The position numbers and the translations under genes are program-made. DNA of 64,000 nt from Caldalkalibacillus uzonensis (lineage in GTDB: Bacteria; Bacillota; Bacilli; Caldalkalibacillales; Caldalkalibacillaceae), in the NCBI RefSeq assembly GCF_030814135.1, contig NZ_JAUSUQ010000006.1:124001-188000 (forward strand), given 5' to 3'. Shown in pieces: positions 1 to 8,965 of this stretch. The first letter of the stretch is position 1, and each line of letters starts with the position of its first letter. The notes under the pieces are model-generated. The model made no database searches and had not been told where the DNA came from. It worked only from the letters and a program-made list of their open reading frames with translations.

Positions 1-1
1 T

Positions 2-97
2 TCACTGGATGTTTTTCGCCCCGTTCTCATAAAAGCGGAAGGAGGTTTGGCCAGGTATTTGGCAGGCCAAGCAGGACTAAGCTCGGGGGGATGCTGA
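2..97 (+). CDS. C-terminal tail of an unidentified upstream gene (partial)
   Basis: An open frame enters from the left edge and ends at a TGA at 95-97, giving about 31 residues that begin SLDVFRPVLIKAEGG. It runs into the start region of spoVAEA, as expected for a gene in the same operon. By synteny the preceding gene should be spoVAEB or spoVAD, but the visible tail does not resemble the C-terminus I know for either, so I do not name it. It could also be a chance open frame. Confidence 0.25.
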   Translation, partial: SLDVFRPVLIKAEGGLARYLAGQAGLSSGGC

Positions 98-120
98 TGA
101 TGAACAATAAGGACCGGGAC

Positions 121-714
121 ATGGTCAGACGGCACATCATTATCATTACGGACGGAGATGATGTGGCCAGACAAGTGCTGCAGCAGGTGGCCAAGGATAT
201 CGGTGGCCGGTGCATCACCAGGTCTGCCGGTAATCCTACTCCTCTTTCAGGTGAAGAGATCGTGGATCTTATTCTACAGGCCAAACAGGAGCCTGTCTTA
301 GTCATGTTTGATGATAACGGAAAGGCGGGTTATGGTAGTGGGGAATCGGCCATGTTGCAGGTGGCGATGCATCCGTCAATTGAGGTGTTAGGCGTGATTG
401 CCGTTGCTTCAAATACGGCCCGAACCAAATGTGCCCATGCAGATGTGGTCATTGATGCAGAGGGGCGTATTGTGGAACAAGGAGTGGATAAGGACGGGGA
501 TGTGCTGCCTTCCCGCGAGAAATGCATTTTTGGCGATACGGTAGAAACCCTTGACCAGCTGCACATTCCAATTATTGTAGGGATTGGAGATATCGGCAAA
601 ATGAAGGGGCGTGATCATATCCGCTATGGGGCCCCGGTCACACACAAAGCAGTAGAAATCATTCTGGAACGGAGTGGCTGCCATGGACAAGCTAACGGAA
701 AAGAGAACAATTGA
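121..714 (+). CDS. spoVAEA: Stage V sporulation protein AE, SpoVAEA type
   Basis: This is the soluble SpoVAE-family protein of the spoVA operon, which serves dipicolinic acid movement into the developing spore and its release at germination. Visible family features are the N-terminal IIIITDGD strand, the RSAGNPTPLSG segment, VLVMFDD, and the C-terminal IVGIGDIGKM followed by GAPVTHKAVE. There is no signal peptide or membrane span. Length is 197 residues from ATG 121, which matches the family N-terminus and has AAGGA eight bases upstream. ATG 91, 97 and 100 are in-frame alternatives near a G-run. The biochemical role of the family is not established. spoVAF overlaps its 3' end. Confidence 0.9.
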   Translation: MVRRHIIIITDGDDVARQVLQQVAKDIGGRCITRSAGNPTPLSGEEIVDLILQAKQEPVLVMFDDNGKAGYGSGESAMLQVAMHPSIEVLGVIAVASNTARTKCAHADVVIDAEGRIVEQGVDKDGDVLPSREKCIFGDTVETLDQLHIPIIVGIGDIGKMKGRDHIRYGAPVTHKAVEIILERSGCHGQANGKENN

Positions 715-2161
715 CAAGTCGCTGGAAAAAAACTATATATATATGGATGAGCGTCTAGACTTAAAGGCCAATTATGACGTAGGATGTCGTAAGTATAAGG
801 TGGGAAACCGGGATATTCATGTCTTTTTTGTTAACGGCTTAAGTGATACAGCCAATATGACCCAGCTATTGCGCCAAATTTCTTTTGTAAATAAACCACT
901 GACCAACGAAGGGGCTTTTAAAACGCTGTTTGAAGAAACATTGGCCAATGTCCAGGTTGAAGTGGTAGAGAGTATAGATGATTGTATTGATCAATTGCTG
1001 TCCGGATTAATGGTGATCATGGGAGAGGGATGGGAGAAGGCGCTGGTGGTGGATGTGCGCAAATACCCGGGCCGGGAACCGGAAGAACCGGATACGGAAC
1101 GGGTAGTGCGAGGTTCCCGGGATGGATTTACGGAAAATATTATTCACAATACGGCCATTGTCCGCAGACGCATTCGAGATGAACGCCTGAGGATGGAGAT
1201 GCATCAGGTTGGGGAACGTTCCAAAACAGATATTTGTATTTCTTATATTAAAGACATTGCCAATCCCCGCTTGGTGGAGGAGCTAAGACAACAGTTAGAA
1301 AAAATTGATGTGGACGGCATTCCCATGGGGGAGAAGGCCATTGAGGAGTTTGTGATTAAACAGGGATACAATCCTTTTCCAAAGGTTCGTTTTACTGAAC
1401 GGCCCGATGTGGCTGCTGCCCATCTCTATGAAGGTCACGTTCTGATCATGGTGGATACCTCTCCAGCCGTGATTATCCTGCCCACTACTTATTTTCACCA
1501 TTTGCAACATGCGGAGGAATTCCGCCAAACTCCTTTTATCGGGTTGTATGTACGCTGGATCCGCTTTATCGGCATACTGTCAGCCATCTTTCTCCTGCCT
1601 TTATACACATTGTTTGTCATGGAACCAGCGCTTCTGCCGGAGAAATTAAAATTCATCGGTCCTCAGAAAGATAACTACGCCTTGCCCATCTTTCTGCAAT
1701 TTCTAATCGCCGAGTTGGGCATTGATATGATGCGCATGGCCGCGATCCATACGCCTACACCGCTGGCCACGGCGATGGGTTTGGTGGCCGCCATTTTGAT
1801 TGGTGAAATTGCCATTCAGGTGGGCTTGTTTGTGCCAGAGGTGATTTTGTACTTGGCTGTGGCAGCCATTGGCACATTTGCCACGCCTTCCTATGAGGTC
1901 AGTATGGCCAATAAAATGATTCGGCTGGGCTTGCTGCTTCTGGTTGTCCTGTTTAAGGTGCCCGGTTTTGTGATTGGGGTAACGGTGACGCTTGTTGCTC
2001 TCAGCATGATGAAATCATTGCGCACCCCTTACTTGTGGCCGTTTATCCCCTTTAATCTGAAAGCCTTTGCCACCGTTATTTTGCGTTTGACCTCCTCCAT
2101 GACCAAAACCAGGCCGAGCATTGTTCATCCCCTGAATAAGCGGAAACAGCCCGGCCGGTAA
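683..2161 (+). CDS. spoVAF: Stage V sporulation protein AF (GerA-family membrane protein)
   Basis: SpoVAF is a paralogue of GerA-type germinant receptor A subunits and sits in the spore inner membrane, where it is linked to germination. The protein (492 residues) has a hydrophilic N-terminal half with the VDVRKYPGREPEEPDTE segment and the RIRDERLRM region typical of GerAA proteins. Several hydrophobic spans follow from about residue 285 to 465, for example GILSAIFLLPLYTLF. ATG 683 lies behind GGAACGGAG; GTG 674 is an in-frame alternative. It overlaps the end of spoVAEA by 32 bases, so the two are translationally linked. The neighbours spoVAEA and lysA reproduce the B. subtilis order. Confidence 0.93.
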   Translation: MDKLTEKRTIDKSLEKNYIYMDERLDLKANYDVGCRKYKVGNRDIHVFFVNGLSDTANMTQLLRQISFVNKPLTNEGAFKTLFEETLANVQVEVVESIDDCIDQLLSGLMVIMGEGWEKALVVDVRKYPGREPEEPDTERVVRGSRDGFTENIIHNTAIVRRRIRDERLRMEMHQVGERSKTDICISYIKDIANPRLVEELRQQLEKIDVDGIPMGEKAIEEFVIKQGYNPFPKVRFTERPDVAAAHLYEGHVLIMVDTSPAVIILPTTYFHHLQHAEEFRQTPFIGLYVRWIRFIGILSAIFLLPLYTLFVMEPALLPEKLKFIGPQKDNYALPIFLQFLIAELGIDMMRMAAIHTPTPLATAMGLVAAILIGEIAIQVGLFVPEVILYLAVAAIGTFATPSYEVSMANKMIRLGLLLLVVLFKVPGFVIGVTVTLVALSMMKSLRTPYLWPFIPFNLKAFATVILRLTSSMTKTRPSIVHPLNKRKQPGR

Positions 2162-2204
2162 TTTCTTAACAACGCCTGTCCCCTTAACAACCGCTTTAAA
2201 ATTC

Positions 2205-2234
2205 TTGCCATTGTCTAGACCCCTTCTTTATGAT
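2205..2234 (+). promoter_or_regulatory. Sigma-A-like promoter for lysA
   Basis: TTGCCA (2205-2210) and TATGAT (2229-2234) are separated by 18 bases, 45 bases upstream of the lysA start. This suggests lysA can be transcribed separately from the forespore spoVA operon. No lysine riboswitch is visible in the short leader. Confidence 0.6.
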
Positions 2235-2279
2235 ATATTTTTAATATTCTATGGAGTCAGGAGAGGAGAACTTAGAATC

Positions 2280-3602
2280 ATGGTGCTCTACGGAACAAGT
2301 CGTATAAACGAAAGAGGCCACCTGGAGATTGGCGGATGCGATGTGGTGGAGCTTGCTGAAGCGTACGGAACTCCGCTGATGATCTATGATGAAGTATTAA
2401 TCCGCCGTCAATGCCGGGCTTTTGTCCAAGCTTTCCAAGATAAAGGGATGAAAGCGCAAGTGGCTTATGCCAGTAAAGCGTTTAGCAGTGTGGCCATGTG
2501 TCAATTAATAGAAGAAGAGGGACTGTCATTGGATGTTGTATCCGGGGGAGAACTGTATACGGCCCTGAAGGCTGGGTTTCCTCCCGAGCGAATTCATTTT
2601 CATGGCAATAATAAATCGCCGGAAGAGCTGAATATGGCCTTGGAGGCCGGAATTGGCTGTTTTGTCGTAGATAACTTTACCGAGCTGGCCATGTTGCATA
2701 CTTTGGCTGAAGCGCGCAAGCAGCAGGTGAAGATCTTGCTGCGCATCACCCCCGGTGTAGAAGCCCACACCCATGATTACATTGCCACAGGGCAGGAAGA
2801 TTCTAAGTTTGGGTTTGATCTGAACAGCGGGCAGGCACTACAGGCCCTCAAACAAGCTGTAAACCAGCCTTATTACCATGTTCTTGGCTTACATGCTCAT
2901 ATTGGCTCCCAAATTTTTGACACCAAAGCATTCCAATTAGTGATTCAGCGTTTGGCCGGGTTTGTGCAGGAAGCCGGAAACGAGCTTGGCTGGCCATTGT
3001 CTGTGCTTAACTTGGGAGGAGGCTTTGGCATTCGTTATACCAGGGAAGATACCCCTCTTTCTCCCCAAGAATATGTGTATGCGCTGTGTGACGGTGTTAA
3101 GCAAGAATGGCAGGCCATCAATCAACCGTTGCCTGAGGTATGGATCGAGCCGGGACGCAGCATTGTGGGTGAGGCAGGAACCACCGTGTATACTATTGGC
3201 GCTCATAAAGAGGTTCCCGGAGTACGTCAATACATCTCTGTAGACGGGGGAATGAGTGACAACTTGCGCGTCGCTTTGTACCAGGCCAAGTATGAGGCTT
3301 GTCTGGCCAACCGGATGACAGCGGAAAGAAGTGAAGTGTACACGGTTGCTGGCAAATTGTGTGAAACAGGAGATATTTTGATTTGGGATCTTCCTTTGCC
3401 ACCTGTAAAACAAGGTGATTTGCTGGCCGTCTTTTGCACAGGCGCGTACGGCTACTCCATGGCCAACAATTACAACCGAATCCCCCGCCCGGCTGTCGTC
3501 ATGACCAGAGATAGCGAGGCGCATCTCATTATTCAGCGGGAAAGCTATGAAGATCTGCTCAGACTTGATGTTCCTCTTGTGTCCAAAGTTACACAAAAGT
3601 AA
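2280..3602 (+). CDS. lysA: Diaminopimelate decarboxylase
   Basis: LysA is a PLP-dependent cytoplasmic enzyme that decarboxylates meso-diaminopimelate to L-lysine, the last step of lysine synthesis. The alanine-racemase-fold N-terminal domain carries the PLP lysine in VAYASKAF (K66), then HIGSQIF and [11 protein letters not shown]. The C-terminal barrel has EPGRS, the CETGD substrate motif and [12 protein letters not shown]. Length 440 is usual for the family. I place the start at ATG 2280, 11 bases after GGAGAGGAG; an upstream extension to 2205 would cover the promoter and is rejected. It follows spoVAF, as in B. subtilis. Confidence 0.97.
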   Translation: MVLYGTSRINERGHLEIGGCDVVELAEAYGTPLMIYDEVLIRRQCRAFVQAFQDKGMKAQVAYASKAFSSVAMCQLIEEEGLSLDVVSGGELYTALKAGFPPERIHFHGNNKSPEELNMALEAGIGCFVVDNFTELAMLHTLAEARKQQVKILLRITPGVEAHTHDYIATGQEDSKFGFDLNSGQALQALKQAVNQPYYHVLGLHAHIGSQIFDTKAFQLVIQRLAGFVQEAGNELGWPLSVLNLGGGFGIRYTREDTPLSPQEYVYALCDGVKQEWQAINQPLPEVWIEPGRSIVGEAGTTVYTIGAHKEVPGVRQYISVDGGMSDNLRVALYQAKYEACLANRMTAERSEVYTVAGKLCETGDILIWDLPLPPVKQGDLLAVFCTGAYGYSMANNYNRIPRPAVVMTRDSEAHLIIQRESYEDLLRLDVPLVSKVTQK

Positions 3603-3616
3603 GGGGAGGCGTGAAT

Positions 3617-4063
3617 ATGGCAAGTTATGCCACTATTATGATGGACAATGGTGCTGAAATTGAACTGGAGCTGTTTGACGAGGATGCTCCGGGCACGGTG
3701 GCCAATTTTGTGAAGTTGGCCAAAGAAGGATTTTATGACGGACTCACTTTTCACAGGGTGATTCCCGGTTTTGTCGCTCAAGGCGGATGCCCTCGCGGTG
3801 ATGGCACCGGCGGGCCAGGTTATACCATTAAATGTGAGATCAACCCTAATAAGCATCAACGGGGTTCAGTTGCCATGGCTCATGCCGGACGTGATACCGG
3901 AGGCAGTCAGTTCTATATCTGTTACCAGCCCCAACCCCACCTGGACGGCCACCATACTGTGTTTGGCCAAGTGAAGAGCGGCATGGAACATGTGGACCAA
4001 TTTGAAGGACATGACCGCATCAAAACCATTAAAGTGCGGGAAAGCGAATCAGAAACGGTTTAA
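3617..4063 (+). CDS. ppiB: Peptidyl-prolyl cis-trans isomerase, cyclophilin type
   Basis: A small cytoplasmic cyclophilin (148 residues) that isomerises X-Pro peptide bonds during folding. The single domain shows the catalytic [13 protein letters not shown] motif (R47) and [22 protein letters not shown], which forms the substrate pocket. The pocket tryptophan of human cyclophilin A is a histidine here (LDGHH), common in bacterial members. ATG 3617 follows AAGGGGAGG; GTG 3611 is too close to that site. The gene starts 14 bases after lysA and may be co-transcribed with it. Confidence 0.95.
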   Translation: MASYATIMMDNGAEIELELFDEDAPGTVANFVKLAKEGFYDGLTFHRVIPGFVAQGGCPRGDGTGGPGYTIKCEINPNKHQRGSVAMAHAGRDTGGSQFYICYQPQPHLDGHHTVFGQVKSGMEHVDQFEGHDRIKTIKVRESESETV

Positions 4064-4088
4064 ATCGGGAAATGAGGATGTTTTGTAT

Positions 4089-4123
4089 AGAAAAAAGGCT
4101 CACGTTTGCACCGTGAGCCTTCT
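4089..4123 (-). terminator. Intrinsic terminator between convergent genes
   Basis: AAGGCTCACG (4095-4104) pairs perfectly with CGTGAGCCTT (4112-4121). On the minus strand the stem is followed by six T, so it best serves the minus-strand gene at 4247-4540. It can also form in the ppiB transcript, with a poorer U-tract. Confidence 0.75.
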
Positions 4124-4246
4124 GCTTGTTAAAGAACATTGAATGATTAGCAGAATGAAGGAAGTCAAATCATTCCGTGGCGTTTAGAAGTGGTTTAATA
4201 CTATTAATCTATAAGCTCATCCCAGGTATTTTGGGTATAAATGCTT

Positions 4247-4540
4247 TTAAAACAGTTTATTTTTAACATCGATCAAATACTTGATGATGACACCGACAGC
4301 CCCCACTAAATAACCACCTTTGACCAGCCAGCCCGTCGGATCAAGGGGAGCCATATTGGCCAGCAAGAGTAATGGTAGCACAAAAAGAAGAAAGTTTCTT
4401 AAAAAATTTGGTAAGACGGAAAAAGAGAATGAATCGCTTTTGAAAGCCTGGTAAATACCGGCCAGCAAATTCAAACCAATAACACCTAAAACCGCCCACA
4501 TCATATACAGCATCCATCCTGAAAGTGCAAAGCTCATCAT
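4247..4540 (-). CDS. Small integral membrane protein of unknown function
   Basis: A 97-residue hydrophobic protein with three likely membrane spans: WMLYMMWAVLGVIGLNLLAG near the N-terminus, LLFVLPLLLLANMA in the middle and GGYLVGAVGVIIKYLI near the end. It finishes with a short basic tail. The size and layout recall holin-like or small accessory membrane proteins, but I do not recognise a named family. Adjacent ATG codons at 4540 and 4537 are preceded by AAAGGA at a proper distance. It is convergent with ppiB and has its own terminator. Confidence 0.6.
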   Translation of the reverse strand: MMSFALSGWMLYMMWAVLGVIGLNLLAGIYQAFKSDSFSFSVLPNFLRNFLLFVLPLLLLANMAPLDPTGWLVKGGYLVGAVGVIIKYLIDVKNKLF

Positions 4541-4560
4541 TTTTTCATCCTTTCTTAAAA

Positions 4561-4858
4561 TATTAATTGTTGCAATATTCCTGTATATAACTTATGCCAC
4601 AAATCTAACCAGCGTTCTTTGGCCCAGGTGTTTTGGGCGGTTTAGGCAGACTATTAGAGTATATAAGACTTAAACGTTATCCCGGTTAAGGAAAAAATAG
4701 TTATCCATTAGGATGTCTTCCTTAAATTCGGGGAGATGGATCATAAACCCTGAAAGTCTGCTCGAATATTTTCTTCTGTGAAGGTCAACTCAACTGTAAA
4801 AGCCTAAAACGGGACTGGATCTTCCAAAGTCGTACCATTAATCGAGCAGGAGGGAAGC
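4561..4858. other. Intergenic region without recognised gene
   Basis: About 300 bases between divergent genes. I see no open frame with a convincing ribosome binding site, no tRNA and no strong hairpin. It should hold the promoters of the minus-strand membrane protein and of the truncated ggt-like gene, but no good consensus pair was found. Confidence 0.4.
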
Positions 4859-4864
4859 TTGCGG

Positions 4865-5221
4865 ATGAATTACAAAAGTATCAGAAAGTTGATCATTAGT
4901 TTACTGATCGTGGCGCTGGTCTTCACTGCCGTTTCTACCGGGGATTTTAGTGACAGATTGCATTTTCAAGTGTTGAACGGTACAGCCAGCGCCCATGATA
5001 ACACGGATTCGGAAGAAGCGTACGAGGTCACAGGAAAAAACTACGGAGTCAGTGCCGTTCATCCCTTAGCCGTTGAAGTGGGCATGGACATTTTGGAACA
5101 GGGAGGAAATGCGGTCGATGCAGCAGTGGCCGTTTCCTATGCCTTAACCGTCGTTGAGAAGCAGAACATACGGGGACTGAAACCTTGTTTTTCATTGACA
5201 TTTTTCATCAGAACGAGATAA
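4865..5221 (+). pseudogene. Truncated gamma-glutamyltransferase/CapD-like gene remnant
   Basis: The first 97 or so residues look like the start of a secreted gamma-glutamyltranspeptidase or CapD-type enzyme: a basic start, a hydrophobic signal segment (LIISLLIVALVFTAV), then the family N-terminal block YGVSAVHPLAVE and GGNAVDAAVAVSYAL. Homology stops at TVVE (about base 5157), where the family continues with a glycine-rich segment. Only about 20 unrelated residues follow before the stop. The large subunit remainder, autocatalytic threonine and small subunit are all absent, so it cannot be an active enzyme. AGGAGGG precedes the start. A terminator directly downstream suggests an internal deletion. 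A secreted peptide role is unlikely. Confidence 0.75.
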
Positions 5222-5260
5222 CAAACCCTCCAGCAGGCCAGCTAGAGGGTTTGTTCTTTC
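5219..5260 (+). terminator. Intrinsic terminator after the ggt-like remnant
   Basis: AACAAACCCTC (5220-5230) pairs with GAGGGTTTGTT (5245-5255), followed by CTTTC. It overlaps the stop of the remnant, which fits retention of the original gene's 3' end. Confidence 0.65.
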
Positions 5261-5289
5261 ATCAAGAAAAGAATCGATAGCCAGTGATA

Positions 5290-5318
5290 TGGACAGCGTA
5301 TACAAAAACAGGTATACT
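5290..5318 (+). promoter_or_regulatory. Sigma-A-like promoter of the rib operon
   Basis: TGGACA (5290-5295) and TATACT (5313-5318) are spaced by 17 bases. They lie just upstream of the FMN aptamer, so the transcript would start a few bases before the riboswitch. Confidence 0.7.
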
Positions 5319-5335
5319 TAAGACAAACAGTATAT

Positions 5336-5484
5336 CGATTCCTTCGGGGCAGGGTGAAATTCCCGACCGGCGGTATTAGATGAATGCTTCGAAGCATCAT
5401 CTAGAGCCCGTGACCCGCGGTAAGCGGTGGATCTGGTGAGAGGCCAGAGCCGACAGTGACAGTCTGGATGGGAGAAGGAAGAAC
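5336..5484 (+). promoter_or_regulatory. FMN riboswitch (RFN element)
   Basis: The conserved RFN aptamer is present: TTCGGGGCAGGGTGAAATT, then CCCGACCGGCGGTA, a variable hairpin (ATGAATGCTTCGAAGCATCAT region), AGCCCGTGACCCGC, TGGTGAGAGGCCAGAGCC, GACAGT and GGATGGGAGAAGGA. It binds flavin mononucleotide and controls rib gene transcription. About 140 bases separate it from the terminator hairpin at 5622, an ordinary expression platform length. Confidence 0.97.
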
Positions 5485-5621
5485 AGAGGTATAAGTTTTT
5501 TAAAGAAGATATGCTTATGCCTTAGCTTAGTATTGCTAAAAAAGCTTATCCTTGTACTGATGCTTCTAAAGGTTTTGGTTACATTCTTTGTGAGAGTATT
5601 CACAAGCATTTATGCTGACAA

Positions 5622-5650
5622 GCCCCGGGAACGGTCCTGGGGCATTTTTT
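5622..5650 (+). terminator. Riboswitch-controlled terminator before ribD
   Basis: GCCCCGGGA pairs with TCCTGGGGC (one G-U pair, four-base loop), followed by ATTTTTT at 5644-5650. It sits just before the ribD ribosome binding site, and should form when FMN is bound. Confidence 0.9.
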
Positions 5651-5671
5651 AGCTTTAGAGGAGGAGATGGC

Positions 5672-6769
5672 GTGGCGACTGAGCGGGATGCCTATTACAT
5701 GAAGCTGGCCTTGAGGTTGGCCGAAGCAACAAGCGGGCAAACGTCTCCCAACCCGGTTGTAGGAGCGGTGATTGTCAAAGACTTTGAGATTGTAGGCCTG
5801 GGAGCCCATCTTAAGGCCGGGGAGGCACATGCTGAAGTCCATGCCTTGGCCATGGCCGGAGAAAAAGCACAAGGAGCCACTCTGTATGTTACACTTGAGC
5901 CTTGCAGCCACCATGGCACGACTCCGCCCTGTGCCGATGCTGTGATTGAGGCGGGGATCAGGCGGGTGGTCATTGCGGCTACCGATCCCAATCCTCTGGT
6001 CAGCGGTCGGGGTGTGGAAAAGCTGAAAGCTGCTGGCTTGGCAGTCGAAGTGGGTTTGTTTAGAGAGGAAGCCGAACGGTTAAATGAAATTTTTAATTAC
6101 TATATCGTCCACAAGAGGCCGTTTGTCACGTTAAAAACAGCCACCACCCTTGACGGCAAGATTGCCACGGTGACTGGCGAGAGCCAGTGGATTACAGGTG
6201 AAGAAGCACGGGCCGATGTCCATCGTTTGCGCCATCAGTATGATGCCATTTTGGTCGGGGTGAATACTGTCCTGCGTGACAATCCCCGCTTGACAACCCG
6301 CATTGCCGGGCAGCCTGGGCGGCACCCTGTGCGAGTTGTACTAGACTCCAAGTTAAGAACACCGCTTGATGCCCATGTTGCTCGGACGGAGGAAGTACCC
6401 ACCTGGATTTTTACAACGGACCAGGCCCCAAAAGAGCATGTGCAAGCATTACAGGCGCAAGGGGTGAAGGTAATCAAAGTCTCTTCCGGCTCACGAGTGG
6501 ATGTGGAACAGGTCCTGGCTTATTTGGGAGAGCAGCGCATTGCCTCAGTTCTGGTTGAAGGCGGGGGAGAGGTGAACGCTTCGTTTCTCCAAGGCGGCTT
6601 TGTTAACAAGGTTGTCGCCTATTTATCGCCCAAGCTGATTGGCGGTAACGAAGCACCCGGTGCTTTTCGCGGTCAAGGGGTACTGTCTTTGGCTCAGAGC
6701 CTGGCCCTAAAAGATGTCAGAGTGGAACCCCTGGGAGAGGATATAAAGGTGATCGGTTACCTTAAGTGA
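5672..6769 (+). CDS. ribD: Bifunctional riboflavin deaminase/reductase
   Basis: RibD performs the second and third steps of riboflavin synthesis: deamination of the pyrimidine from GTP cyclohydrolase II and NADPH reduction of its ribose. The N-terminal zinc deaminase domain (about 1-145) has the HAE motif (H53, E55) and PCSHHGTTPPC (C78 and C87). The reductase domain (about 150-365) contains LKTATTLDGKIAT, GVNTVLRDNP and the VEGGGEV segment. Length is 365. GTG 5672 with AGAGGAGGAG upstream is chosen; the longer frame from 5612 would run through the riboswitch terminator. First gene of ribD-ribE-ribBA-ribH. Confidence 0.96.
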   Translation: MATERDAYYMKLALRLAEATSGQTSPNPVVGAVIVKDFEIVGLGAHLKAGEAHAEVHALAMAGEKAQGATLYVTLEPCSHHGTTPPCADAVIEAGIRRVVIAATDPNPLVSGRGVEKLKAAGLAVEVGLFREEAERLNEIFNYYIVHKRPFVTLKTATTLDGKIATVTGESQWITGEEARADVHRLRHQYDAILVGVNTVLRDNPRLTTRIAGQPGRHPVRVVLDSKLRTPLDAHVARTEEVPTWIFTTDQAPKEHVQALQAQGVKVIKVSSGSRVDVEQVLAYLGEQRIASVLVEGGGEVNASFLQGGFVNKVVAYLSPKLIGGNEAPGAFRGQGVLSLAQSLALKDVRVEPLGEDIKVIGYLK

Positions 6770-6904
6770 TGTGATGATTGATTGAGTATCTTGGTTATAA
6801 ATGTAAACACTTATGACTAAACCCGAAGGAATGATGTCTGTTGATCCGGCTGGCCATACGAGGCTGGTGAGTGATCAGTCACCTGAGAAATGGAGGGGCA
6901 AGGG

Positions 6905-7576
6905 ATGTTTACAGGAATTGTGGAGGAGATAGGAACGATCAAAGCTGTTAACAAAGGGCCTGACTGCTCTCAGCTGGTGATCGGTGCGAAGAAAATTTTG
7001 GAGGATGTCAATACTGGGGACAGCATCGCGGTAAACGGGGTGTGTCTCACTGTGACGGCTTATAACCGGGACAGCTTTCAAGTGGATGTGATGCCTGAAA
7101 CATTAAAGGCAACCAGTTTGCGTAACGTGAAAAGCGGGAGCAAGGTGAACCTTGAGCGGGCCATGCAGGCCAATGGGCGTTTTGGCGGCCACATTGTCTC
7201 CGGTCATGTGGACGGTACAGGCATGATTACTAAGATTGAGCCTCACAGTAATGCCGTTTATTTTTCTGTTAAAACCCCGCCTGAGCTCATGAAATACCTT
7301 GTGCCCAAAGGATCCATCACCGTTGACGGCATCAGCTTGACGGTAGTGGAAGTGGGAGAGACCCATTTTTCGGTCTCCATTATTCCCCACACCTTGTCTG
7401 AAACCATCCTGCATACAAAGCAAGTAGGCGATATTGTGAACCTGGAATGTGACATGTTAGCCAAATACTTGGAGCGCTTGCTGGCGGTGCGCGGCACCTC
7501 TGCCGGTGGGAGTGGCGATGCTAGTGAGAAAAAGGGATTGACAAGGGAAACACTGGAACGAAACGGGTATCTTTAG
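6905..7576 (+). CDS. ribE: Riboflavin synthase, alpha subunit
   Basis: Catalyses dismutation of two 6,7-dimethyl-8-ribityllumazine molecules to riboflavin, as a trimer in the cytoplasm. It starts with the hallmark MFTGIVEEIG. Two similar lumazine-binding barrels follow: NGVCLTV and the GRFGGHIVSGHVDGTG motif in the first, DGISLTVVE and later HTLSET in the second. Length 223 is typical, with a hydrophilic tail after about residue 195. ATG 6905 lies six bases after GGAGGGG. The 135-base gap after ribD contains a near-palindrome at 6866-6883 that may only be structure in the mRNA. Confidence 0.96.
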   Translation: MFTGIVEEIGTIKAVNKGPDCSQLVIGAKKILEDVNTGDSIAVNGVCLTVTAYNRDSFQVDVMPETLKATSLRNVKSGSKVNLERAMQANGRFGGHIVSGHVDGTGMITKIEPHSNAVYFSVKTPPELMKYLVPKGSITVDGISLTVVEVGETHFSVSIIPHTLSETILHTKQVGDIVNLECDMLAKYLERLLAVRGTSAGGSGDASEKKGLTRETLERNGYL

Positions 7577-7686
7577 AATGGCGAAACTGGACATCTGCGA
7601 AAACAGAGCGTTATCAGCGCCTATAGTTTATCCGCAATCCGTTTTATGATCAAGATTGTAAAGCTGGCTAGATGAGGGGTGAGATC

Positions 7687-8883
7687 ATGTTTGATTCAAT
7701 TGAAGAAGCCATTTATGAGCTGATGCAAGGGCACGTGATTATTGTTGTTGATGATGAAGACCGTGAAAACGAAGGGGATTTTGTGGCCTTGGCTGAAAAA
7801 TGCACCCCTGAAATTATTAATTTTATGATTACCCATGGGCGGGGGCTTGTCTGTGTCCCGTTAACTGAGCAGCGGGCCAGAGAGCTGGACTTGCATCCTA
7901 TGGTAGACTGGAACACGGATCCCCATGGCACTGCTTTTACCGTTTCCGTCGATTATAAAACAACCACCACAGGCATCTCGGCTCATGAACGTTCTGATAC
8001 CATACAGGCGCTCATAGATCCCCAAGTGAAAAAAACAGACTTTAAACGTCCCGGCCATATCTTTCCTCTGATTGCCAAGGAAGGCGGGGTGTTGCGGCGG
8101 GCCGGCCATACGGAAGCCGCAGTGGACCTGGCCCGGATGTGCGGGGCCTATCCCGCCGGCATCATTTGTGAGATTATGAATGAAGACGGAACCATGGCCC
8201 GGGTGCCCCAGCTGCGCAAAATTGCCGACAAATTTGACTTGAAATTGATCACCATTAAGGATTTAATCAAATATCGGAACAAAAAAGATACATTAATCAA
8301 ACGGGAAGTGGAAGTTGATCTTCCCACCGAGTATGGCAAGTTTAAGGTGATGGCTTACAGCAATGTGGTGGACAACAAAGAACACCTTGCCTTGGTGAAA
8401 GGAACGATTGACCCGGACAAACCTACTTTGGTCCGGGTGCACTCCGAATGTTTAACCGGGGATGTATTTGGCTCTTACCGCTGTGATTGCGGTCCCCAAC
8501 TGCATGCTGCCCTGAAGCAGATTGAAGCAGAAGGCAACGGCGTTCTTTTGTATATGCGCCAGGAGGGACGGGGCATCGGCCTGATCAACAAATTGAAAGC
8601 TTATACTCTGCAAGACAAAGGGTTGGATACGGTGGAGGCTAATGAGAAACTAGGTTTTGCCCCGGATTTGAGAGATTACGGCATTGGCGCCCAAATCTTA
8701 AAAGATGTGGGAGTGCGCAAAATGCGTCTGTTAACTAATAATCCCCGTAAAATCACAGGGTTGGAAGGATATGACCTTGAGGTTGTCGAAAGAGTACCTA
8801 TCCAGACTGAAATTCATCAGGAAAACCGCAGATATTTACAGGCCAAAAAATCAAAGCTGGGCCATTTACTGCACATGGACTAA
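7687..8883 (+). CDS. ribBA: Bifunctional DHBP synthase / GTP cyclohydrolase II
   Basis: Supplies both riboflavin precursors. The N-terminal domain (about 1-200) makes 3,4-dihydroxy-2-butanone 4-phosphate from ribulose 5-phosphate and shows [10 protein letters not shown] (22-31) and [11 protein letters not shown]. The C-terminal domain (about 205-398) opens GTP and has the zinc cysteines C255, C266 and C268 in [15 protein letters not shown], plus RQEGRGIG. Length 398 equals B. subtilis RibA. ATG 7687 follows GAGGGGTGAG. Both active sites look intact. Confidence 0.97.
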   Translation: MFDSIEEAIYELMQGHVIIVVDDEDRENEGDFVALAEKCTPEIINFMITHGRGLVCVPLTEQRARELDLHPMVDWNTDPHGTAFTVSVDYKTTTTGISAHERSDTIQALIDPQVKKTDFKRPGHIFPLIAKEGGVLRRAGHTEAAVDLARMCGAYPAGIICEIMNEDGTMARVPQLRKIADKFDLKLITIKDLIKYRNKKDTLIKREVEVDLPTEYGKFKVMAYSNVVDNKEHLALVKGTIDPDKPTLVRVHSECLTGDVFGSYRCDCGPQLHAALKQIEAEGNGVLLYMRQEGRGIGLINKLKAYTLQDKGLDTVEANEKLGFAPDLRDYGIGAQILKDVGVRKMRLLTNNPRKITGLEGYDLEVVERVPIQTEIHQENRRYLQAKKSKLGHLLHMD

Positions 8884-8965
8884 GAGTGAACCATATCTAA
8901 ACTTATCCAAACTTGCGGCAGTCGCTTCACCTGTATCAATCATAAAGAAAAAGGAGAGAAAGCAC

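Noticed and set aside
5397-5671. Open frames across the FMN riboswitch, including an early ATG (5612) for ribD
   Set aside because: The aptamer and terminator explain the sequence. The ATG at 5612 would put the terminator hairpin inside the coding region, and the residues before GTG 5672 do not align with RibD.
6866-6883. Near-palindrome GGTGAGTGATCAGTCACC before ribE
   Set aside because: It has mismatches and no T-tract, and the ribE ribosome site lies outside it, so regulation is not supported.
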